Shown here piece by piece: positions 1 to 5,583 of a DNA stretch of 9,689 bases. Position 1 is the first letter of the stretch, and every line of letters begins with the position of its first letter. Below the pieces are notes generated by a model. That model was not told the origin of the DNA and made no database searches. It worked only from the letters and a program-made list of their open reading frames with translations. This DNA comes from Bacteroidota bacterium (GTDB taxonomy: Bacteria > Bacteroidota > Bacteroidia > CAIKAF01): assembly GCA_023432985.1 (NCBI GenBank), contig JAEZEQ010000047.1, positions 1 through 9,689 on the forward strand. Reading direction: 5' to 3'. The translations under genes and the position numbers were made by a program.

Positions 1-16
1 ACGAACGGCCGTTCGT
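1..16. repeat. Perfect 16-bp palindrome at the window edge
   Basis: ACGAACGGCCGTTCGT equals its own reverse complement. It could fold as a 6-bp stem with a GGCC loop. It lies 46-61 bases downstream of the desaturase stop codon. It may be part of a terminator whose T run is outside the window, or a protein-binding dyad; the cut edge prevents a decision. Confidence 0.5.
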
Positions 17-61
17 CCCGACTTAAATTGGTCGAAAGCCTAAAATCTTACATCAAACAAA

Positions 62-1303
62 TTAAGCCAAGCTCGGGATGGACTCAGATTTAACTTTTAG
101 AAAATATAGGCTATACATAAAAGTAAATACAGCATATACTGCAATTATAAAATAGACATACCAGGCATATTGTATGGGCAAAAAGTATACAAAAACACCC
201 GTTAGTATCAATCTTATCCATTCCGAATATACACCTCTTACACGCGCTTCAAGGATTTCGCTCCAGTTGACAATCATATGCCATAAAATAAAGGCTCCAA
301 ACCACCTCATAGGCGTCGGCATATTCGGATTATCCTGAATAACCAGCAACATTAACCATAAGGCAAAGGCGAGCTGCACCACCAAAAAAAGAGTAGCATT
401 TTTAAAGGGTTGGCTGCTGTATTTTACCTGATTATGCACGGTGATTTCTTCCGGCATTCCCTTGGGTTCCATCCCTCTGGGAGTCCACCCTAAAGGCATA
501 AACCAAAGGCGGATTTTATCCCAAAAATAGGGTGCTTCTTTGGCCTGATTCCACAGAACTATATAGTAATGAAAATTAATTTTAATCGGATTCCATGTTT
601 TGGGGTGATTATACATTCCATAAACCACCTTTTCTTTTTCTTCTTCGAAGGTTCCGAATAATCTATCCCATATTATGAGAAATTCTCCGAAATTTTTATC
701 CAGATAGGCATAATTCACCCCATGGTGTACGCGGTGGTGCGAAGGTGTAGTGAAAACCAACTCCACCCATCTCCACAATTTGGGAATGAGTTCGGTATGA
801 TGCAAAAAGGCAATAAACAAATGTATTCCGGTCATTGCATAAATATCAATCGGTTCGAATCCGATAATAGTTAAAGGCCAGAAAAAGAAAAAGGAAAAAA
901 GGCGTTGGGTAACACTGGCTCGGAGAGCAACGGCGAAATTCATTTCTTCTGCCGAATGATGCGGGGAATGTGCTGCCCACATAATATTTACGTGGTGCCC
1001 CCAACGATGTACCCAATAAAAAATAAAATCGACCCCAAGCAAAAGGAACAAAAAATTGTACCAGGTAAGCGGGATATGCTCAATGAGTCGGAAATTTTCC
1101 CATAAATAACCATAAACCACATATACGCCCGCAGCTACGAGCACGTTGACGGTTTGATTGGCAATGGCGGTTCCAAAATTGGCTATAAGTTCCTGAAAAC
1201 GGATTAGTCCCTTTTTATAATAATAATTGATTCCTACTTCTATGCATACAAATACAAGGGCAATAGGAGTAAGCAGTGCATAAATATTTCCGACTGATTG
1301 CAT
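62..1303 (-). CDS. Sterol desaturase / fatty acid hydroxylase family membrane protein
   Basis: This 413-residue integral membrane protein belongs to the fatty acid hydroxylase (sterol desaturase) superfamily, non-haem di-iron enzymes that hydroxylate or desaturate lipid chains using O2. The histidine boxes that would bind the two irons are visible: HRWGHH at residues 99-104, HSPHH at 112-116 and HHRVHH at 189-194, with extra histidines at 161 and 168-169. Hydrophobic helices lie at about 5-28, 50-70 and 84-98, and around 135-170. After the catalytic domain there is a C-terminal membrane section (about 303-322, 333-350, 362-400), so the protein is longer than minimal family members. This layout resembles alkylglycerol monooxygenase-like members, but the substrate cannot be read from sequence. 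The ATG start lies 48 bp after the prfB stop, with no Shine-Dalgarno sequence, and the gene is probably last in the operon. Family call is secure; reaction is unknown. Confidence 0.9.
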   Translation of the reverse strand: MQSVGNIYALLTPIALVFVCIEVGINYYYKKGLIRFQELIANFGTAIANQTVNVLVAAGVYVVYGYLWENFRLIEHIPLTWYNFLFLLLGVDFIFYWVHRWGHHVNIMWAAHSPHHSAEEMNFAVALRASVTQRLFSFFFFWPLTIIGFEPIDIYAMTGIHLFIAFLHHTELIPKLWRWVELVFTTPSHHRVHHGVNYAYLDKNFGEFLIIWDRLFGTFEEEKEKVVYGMYNHPKTWNPIKINFHYYIVLWNQAKEAPYFWDKIRLWFMPLGWTPRGMEPKGMPEEITVHNQVKYSSQPFKNATLFLVVQLAFALWLMLLVIQDNPNMPTPMRWFGAFILWHMIVNWSEILEARVRGVYSEWIRLILTGVFVYFLPIQYAWYVYFIIAVYAVFTFMYSLYFLKVKSESIPSLA

Positions 1304-1351
1304 TGGTTAAGGCTTTCTGCCAAAATATGCATTTCGGAATACATATCAAAA

Positions 1352-2441
1352 TTACATGGCAAATTCCAACAAAAAAGCTTTCAGAAAATCATCTATATCT
1401 CCATTCAAAACCCCTTGTGTATCGCTTGTTTCATGTTCTGTACGCACATCCTTCACCAATTGATACGGGTGCAATACATAAGATCGTATTTGGGAACCCC
1501 ATTCAATTTTACGCTTACTTCCTTCTATGGCATCTCGCGCTTCATTTCGCTTGCGCATTTCTTCCTCGTAAAGCATAGATTTAAGTAGTCGGACGGCATT
1601 TTCTTTATTTTGAAGTTGGGAGCGACTTTCCTGATTCTTGATGACAATACCCGATGGTTTGTGGTATAGACGCACGGCCGTTTCCACCTTATTCACATTC
1701 TGTCCGCCAGCCCCACCCGAACGAAAGGTTTCCCATTCTATATCGGCATCCTTAACCTCAATTTCAATGCTATCGTCAATCAATGGATATACATATACAG
1801 ACGCAAATGAAGTATGTCTTTTGGCGTTTGAATCGAATGGTGAAATCCGCACAAGCCGGTGTACACCATTTTCGCCCTTCAGGTAACCGTAGGCATTTTC
1901 TCCGCTTATTTGAATCGTCGCCGATTTAATTCCGGCCACATCACCCTCTTGATAATCTTGTTCTATGACTTTATATCCTTGCTTTTCGGCATACATAATA
2001 TACATGCGCAGCAACATGGAAGCCCAGTCGCAGCTCTCTGTTCCTCCGGCTCCGGAAGTAATCTGCACCACCGCATCCAATGCATCTTCAGGCTTAGATA
2101 ACATGATTTTCAATTCCATATTATCCACTCCCTGTTTGGCCAATTGGAAACTATCGTTTAATTCGCTTTCTTCGGCTGCGCCTTCTTTATAGAAATCGAA
2201 TAATACAAAGGCGTCATCGAGCAAACTTTGTACCTTATTGTATTCCTGAACCGTATTCTTTTTCCGGTTCAAACTTTTGGATATAATTTCTGCTTTTTTG
2301 GGATCATTCCAAAAACTAGGATCGAGCGTAATCAGCTCTTCTTCTTTGATCAGTATATGTAAGTTATCGACGTCAAAGAGACCCCCTCACCGCATCCAGG
2401 CGGCTTTTAAGCTCTTTAAGCTGTTCTGCTGTAACACTCAT
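1352..2441 (-). CDS. prfB: Peptide chain release factor 2, made by +1 programmed frameshift
   Basis: RF2 recognises UGA and UAA stop codons in the ribosomal A site and triggers peptide release. The coding sequence is two segments, 2441-2376 (22 codons from ATG) and 2374-1352, with T2375 skipped, giving 362 residues against about 365 in E. coli. The frame is closed by an in-frame UGA at 2375-2373 and resumes as DVDNLHILIKEEEL. The codon-recognition motif SPF is at about 200-202 and the catalytic GGQ at about 245-247 (FRSGGAGGQNVNK), each five residues before its E. coli position. The residue equivalent to E. coli K-12 Thr246 is Ser here. A frame starting at the TTG at 2272 would lose 56 N-terminal residues including part of domain 1, so it is not the true start. 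The gene ends in UAA. It lies 33 bp after the SIMPL gene and 48 bp before the desaturase gene, suggesting cotranscription. RF2 level is expected to be self-regulated through the frameshift. Confidence 0.97.
2373..2387 (-). promoter_or_regulatory. RF2 programmed +1 frameshift signal
   Basis: Read on the minus strand, codons 19-23 of prfB are AGG GGG TCT CTT TGA, followed by C. This matches the known RF2 recoding signal: a Shine-Dalgarno-like AGGGGG (2387-2382), a 3-nt spacer, the slippery CUU (2378-2376) and a UGA stop in the poor context UGAC (2375-2373). When RF2 is scarce, termination at UGA is slow and the peptidyl-tRNA slips from CUU to UUU. Decoding then continues at GAC. The third spacer codon is TCT rather than the TAT of E. 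coli; other key positions are identical. Confidence 0.97.
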
Positions 2442-2474
2442 TCTAATATATTTTAGTGTAAATATACACGATTT

Positions 2475-3227
2475 TTATTCCAAAAAGAAAACGATAGTAC
2501 TTACTACCCTTGCTTTTTGCATATAAGGCGCCTGAGAAGAAGCATCACTTTCCTCATCATAATAATACCTTCCGGCTATGGTAATTTGTCCTTGTGAAGC
2601 AGTCTTAATTTTTCCCAATTCGGCTTGTGAATCATTGGCAAATTGTTCGCCCGCTATACGGGCATTCTTGGTACTTTCGGCAATCAATTGCGGCTTAATG
2701 GTATTTAAATCGGGGAAGAAATACTCCACAGAAATATCGGATGTAAGTTGCTTGCTGATTAAATCGAATTTCATGGCAGCAATACGCTTTTCGGTGTTTT
2801 CTACATCCGTGGTTTTAATGGAAAGACCTTGACTAACCGTATATCTGTCTATTTTCACTTCAACCTCTTTCCCCGAACGCCATTGTGTTTCATAATATCT
2901 TTCGCGATCATTTACGTCGACGGTATGTATGCTTATGGCATCGGCATCATAGCCGGCGGTTGTGGTAAGATAGGCCAAAACAGCCTTTTTCTTTTCTTCG
3001 GATTGTGCTAAAATAGCATCCAGGTTATCGCCCGAAAAACTGTAATAAATCGACACGGATGCCGATTCTGCTTTCATATACATTTCGGCAAGTCCTTTTA
3101 CCGTAACGACCCGGTCTTTATCGCTAAAGGTTTTTAATCCTTTGTATACATAAAAGCCAAGTAAGAAAAAGCCGGCCAGTATAGACAAGCTTAAAAAAAG
3201 AAAATTTGATTTCGTTTTGTTTTCCAT
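2475..3227 (-). CDS. SIMPL (DUF541) domain protein, membrane-anchored
   Basis: This 250-residue protein has a short polar N-terminus, one hydrophobic helix at about 9-28 and then a SIMPL/DUF541 domain (about 38-250), predicted outside the cytoplasmic membrane. Family features are the opening strand RVVTVKGLAE (39-48), the alternating strands ending in the Q-x-L-S-I-K-T-T stretch near 133-140, the helix ESTKNARIAGEQFA (184-197), and the closing strand RVVSTIVFFLE. The family includes E. coli YggE, linked to oxidative stress tolerance, and forms ring-like oligomers in some bacteria. No enzymatic activity is established. The helix has no lipobox cysteine, so it is more likely an uncleaved anchor than a lipoprotein signal. 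The start ATG is 29 bp after the preceding gene. Family call is firm; role in this organism is unknown. Confidence 0.88.
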   Translation of the reverse strand: MENKTKSNFLFLSLSILAGFFLLGFYVYKGLKTFSDKDRVVTVKGLAEMYMKAESASVSIYYSFSGDNLDAILAQSEEKKKAVLAYLTTTAGYDADAISIHTVDVNDRERYYETQWRSGKEVEVKIDRYTVSQGLSIKTTDVENTEKRIAAMKFDLISKQLTSDISVEYFFPDLNTIKPQLIAESTKNARIAGEQFANDSQAELGKIKTASQGQITIAGRYYYDEESDASSQAPYMQKARVVSTIVFFLE

Positions 3228-3256
3228 GAGGTATAATGTAATTAGGGGTTAACACG

Positions 3257-3724
3257 TTATTTTTGAATAATTATTGTTTGACCGGAATGTTTTCTGTCTT
3301 CCGAAAATTTTTTTCCTTGAATCGTACAAAACTGTTTAATCGACTTATCGACCAGTTTGCCCTCCTCAATCAGTCCTTCTCCTATAAGTATTTCTGCCAG
3401 GACTTTTTTATAACCCACCATGCGGATTTCGCATTGATCCATATTGCCATTTAGAAAAGTTATTTCATAATATCCGATTCTGCCTTGTGGATTTCCGGGC
3501 GTGATTTGTTTGGAATCGTTGTAATAATGCGCATTAAAAACGGCCAATTTTTCATCCTCCAGATTGTATAAAGTAATCGCATCGGGAATTGCGCTGGCGA
3601 CTAACTTAAACTGAGGTTTTCCATCTGCATATACGATATCCTTCTTTACACTGATTTTAGATTTCTGAGCAAAGGATGCCGAAGAAAATAAAAGTAAAAA
3701 TAGTATGCTTAAACCCGCTTTCAT
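3257..3724 (-). CDS. Secreted protein of unknown function
   Basis: I do not recognise this 155-residue protein. The N-terminus is a clear Sec signal peptide: positive start (MK), hydrophobic core at 4-17, and a likely cleavage after SFA at residue 19, leaving a mature protein of about 136 residues beginning QKSK. The mature part alternates short beta-like strands with charged turns. It has two cysteines (about 98 and 133) that could form a disulphide if the protein is periplasmic. It has no lipobox, no sorting domain and no transmembrane segment, so the periplasm is the most likely location. It is the first gene of a closely spaced block with the SIMPL protein, prfB and the desaturase, and has its own candidate promoter (3744-3773). 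A real gene is supported by the signal peptide, the promoter and the operon spacing. Confidence 0.8.
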   Translation of the reverse strand: MKAGLSILFLLLFSSASFAQKSKISVKKDIVYADGKPQFKLVASAIPDAITLYNLEDEKLAVFNAHYYNDSKQITPGNPQGRIGYYEITFLNGNMDQCEIRMVGYKKVLAEILIGEGLIEEGKLVDKSIKQFCTIQGKKFSEDRKHSGQTIIIQK

Positions 3725-3743
3725 AATTAGCTTGCTTTTAGAA

Positions 3744-3773
3744 AAAATGTAATTTGTATAGCAAGGTATTCAA
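3744..3773 (-). promoter_or_regulatory. Candidate promoter for the 3724-to-62 operon
   Basis: On the minus strand there is a TTG (3773-3771), then 19 nt, then TACATTTT (3751-3744). This fits the Bacteroidota sigma factor pattern of a -33 TTG and a -7 TAnnTTTG, with one mismatch at the last base and normal spacing. It lies about 20 nt before the ATG at 3724 and just after the intrinsic terminator of the upstream gene, which is where a new transcription unit should begin. Confidence 0.5.
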
Positions 3774-3831
3774 TATTTAAACGAAAAGCAAGGTTGGGAA
3801 AATCTCTATAGCCTTATGGAAAGCATAGGAC

Positions 3832-3868
3832 AAAAAAACGACAGGCCATCCCTAAGGATGACCTGTCG
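3832..3868 (-). terminator. Strong Rho-independent terminator after the T9SS gene
   Basis: The minus strand has a 13-bp stem (arms 3868-3856 and 3851-3839, 12 Watson-Crick pairs and one G-U wobble) closed by a 4-nt loop (3855-3852), followed directly by seven T (3838-3832). It begins 31 nt after the stop codon at 3899. There is no T run on the other side, so it acts only in the minus direction. It separates the receptor/T9SS unit from the prfB-containing block. Confidence 0.95.
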
Positions 3869-3898
3869 CACGCTAAGTATGAACGCGTTATAAAATGT

Positions 3899-5464
3899 TT
3901 AGTTCTTAATAAACTTGGCTGTTTGCACGCTGGCTTGATTGCTGATACGGATGGCATAAGTACCTTTTGCAAAAGCATTTACATCGATAGAGTGCATGCC
4001 GGCTTGCGCATTATTTGAGCTATAAACAACTTTTCCGGCGATATCAATAATTTCAATCTTACTGTTTTCATTCAACTCAACAGAAATAGAAGAGCTGGCA
4101 GGATTTGGGAAAACTGAAAGCGTATTGTTTACGGCTACTTCTTGGTTAGACCAGGTTCCAAGTGGACGAAGGTCGCGAAGAGCTAAGTTGTTATTAAACG
4201 CATCGATCAATTCAACTTCGTTTGCCGTAGCTAAGGTATCATTGTCGACAATTAAAAGTCCGTTCATCGCCGCTACATTCGCAATACACAAGGTGTCTGA
4301 ATTCGACGCCAATTTGAATTGGTTTTTATTTCCTGCAAGGATATTTCCTTCAAATTTCAAATCAGAACCACAATAGTTGGCAACTGTTCTTCTTGAATCA
4401 AGTAATAAACCTGCGTCTGGATAACCTGCAAAAATTGAATTGAATACAGATGTTGCGCTATTTCTGCGAATATGCAATGCTCTTTTATAGTCAGGATGCA
4501 TAGTTGGAGCACCGGCGTAAACCGGGCCTATAATGGTAACATTATGGAAAACTGGAGCTGTTTTAGGCGTGTTGGTTGTACCGCTTCCGTCATTATCCGA
4601 TTCAAAACCATTCGATCCTGATTGGTCAGCCACTTCCGGGTCACGGTTTGCAACGGCAAATTGTACATTTCCGCGGTATCCTAAATCTGTATCAAAATCA
4701 TCGTCCCATCCACGGAATGCATATAAATATTTTCCGTTTACTGTTCCTCCGAACCACTCAAAAGAGTCGTCACCGGAATAAGAAACCTGAATATGATGCA
4801 TTACGGTTTTAGAACCTACAGAATACATTGATAAACCATTAATTTCAGAGTTAGACTGTGCTGTTAAAGAGATTCCGGGGAATTCGATACGCACATATGT
4901 CATAACTCCGGAACTGTCGGCGTCGTTATTCCCTCCATGAAGACCACGGCCGGTTGCCAAATCTCCGATACCACCTTCGGTAAGGGCGTTGGTTCCTGCG
5001 GGCGAATTATGTTGTGCATGACCACAAATAACCACTCCTCCCCAATCTCCATAATCACGACTTCCTGCAGGCGCATTAGACGTAAATACGATTGGATTAG
5101 CCGCAGTACCTTGAGCGATTATTTTCGAACCACGCTCAATAATAAGGGTTCCTTTTCCCGTTCCGCGGATCACTGTACCGGGCTGAATAGTAAGTGTTGC
5201 ATTATTGGTAACATAAATAAATGCGTCATCCAATAGATACACATTATTGCTTGTCCAGGTTGTATTGCTTGTAATATTACTATTCACGGTTACTGTTGCG
5301 GCAGGATAATTCTCATTTTGAGGGTCAAAATTAGCCCATCCGTCTGTCCACGCAGCTGCCGGATATGGAGCAAAAGCTCCCTTATAACTTACCACATCAA
5401 AAAACTGGCCCATTGCCGAAGAGGCAAAAACACCACTCATCACGAAGAATAAAAGTTTTTTCAT
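3899..5464 (-). CDS. Secreted beta-helix-like protein with T9SS type A sorting domain
   Basis: This 521-residue protein has three parts. A signal peptide covers residues 1-20 (MKKLLFFVMSGVFASSAMGQ, cut near residue 19-20). A repetitive beta-strand body (about 80-400) contains the stretch GTVIRGTGKGTLIIERG, typical of right-handed beta-helix folds, then DWGG (140-143), an acidic WDDDFDTD (253-260) and ESDNDGS. The last about 75 residues form a T9SS type A tail: VFPNPASS near 451-458, KIEIIDIAGKVVY and KGTYAIRI. The tail directs transport across the outer membrane and usually anchoring to the cell surface. The acidic motifs could bind calcium; that is inference. The ATG at 5464 is chosen over a TTG eight codons upstream because that TTG is inside the -7 promoter element. 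The gene follows the receptor gene by 119 bp, and related proteins are, from general memory, often beside TonB-dependent receptors. Ligand or enzymatic activity is unknown. Confidence 0.9.
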   Translation of the reverse strand: MKKLLFFVMSGVFASSAMGQFFDVVSYKGAFAPYPAAAWTDGWANFDPQNENYPAATVTVNSNITSNTTWTSNNVYLLDDAFIYVTNNATLTIQPGTVIRGTGKGTLIIERGSKIIAQGTAANPIVFTSNAPAGSRDYGDWGGVVICGHAQHNSPAGTNALTEGGIGDLATGRGLHGGNNDADSSGVMTYVRIEFPGISLTAQSNSEINGLSMYSVGSKTVMHHIQVSYSGDDSFEWFGGTVNGKYLYAFRGWDDDFDTDLGYRGNVQFAVANRDPEVADQSGSNGFESDNDGSGTTNTPKTAPVFHNVTIIGPVYAGAPTMHPDYKRALHIRRNSATSVFNSIFAGYPDAGLLLDSRRTVANYCGSDLKFEGNILAGNKNQFKLASNSDTLCIANVAAMNGLLIVDNDTLATANEVELIDAFNNNLALRDLRPLGTWSNQEVAVNNTLSVFPNPASSSISVELNENSKIEIIDIAGKVVYSSNNAQAGMHSIDVNAFAKGTYAIRISNQASVQTAKFIKN

Positions 5465-5485
5465 TTTTTCATTTTTTATTTGTCG

Positions 5486-5493
5486 CAAATGTA
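5486..5493 (-). promoter_or_regulatory. -7 promoter element (TACATTTG) of the T9SS protein gene
   Basis: TACATTTG followed by C matches the Bacteroidota -7 consensus TAnnTTTG exactly and leaves 21 nt before the ATG at 5464. No TTG is found at the normal -33 distance, so an activator may be needed. The TTTG is followed after three bases by CAAA, giving the small dyad ATTTG-CGA-CAAAT. Confidence 0.65.
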
Positions 5494-5517
5494 GCCGCCT
5501 CGCATTACTCTATGAAT

Positions 5518-5535
5518 ATGTAAATATTATGAAAC
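5518..5535 (-). repeat. Direct repeat with 11-bp period upstream of the T9SS gene
   Basis: Minus strand GTTTCATAATATTTACAT contains TTTCATA and, 11 bp on, TTACATA (6 of 7 bases equal). A 7-4-7 layout with CAT at the same place in each half is the arrangement of PhoB-type and other OmpR-family response-regulator sites. It ends 24 bp before the -7 element. The region is AT-rich, so chance is a serious alternative. Confidence 0.3.
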
Positions 5536-5583
5536 GATTAACTTGCGAATGAATCTGTGTGAGTTGGAGAAATCTCTTTCTTA

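Noticed and set aside
1276..1588. Two overlapping plus-strand frames opposite the prfB 3' end
   Set aside because: They overlap each other and a conserved gene, and show no protein-like features.
1352..2272. prfB as a 306-codon gene starting at TTG 2272
   Set aside because: The frame is open and RF2-like for 34 further codons upstream, up to the frameshift site at 2374; the TTG is an internal leucine codon.
2456..2469. Small hairpin GTGTA-AATA-TACAC between the SIMPL gene and prfB
   Set aside because: Only five AT-rich pairs and no T run after it in the minus direction; not a credible terminator or riboswitch.
4937..5236. 99-codon plus-strand frame opposite the T9SS gene
   Set aside because: Shadow of the beta-helix coding sequence; no promoter, signal peptide or domain.
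5571..5583. Terminator between the receptor gene and the T9SS gene
   Set aside because: Only a weak AGAAA-GAGA-TTTCT dyad without a T run is present, so read-through from the receptor gene into the T9SS gene remains likely.
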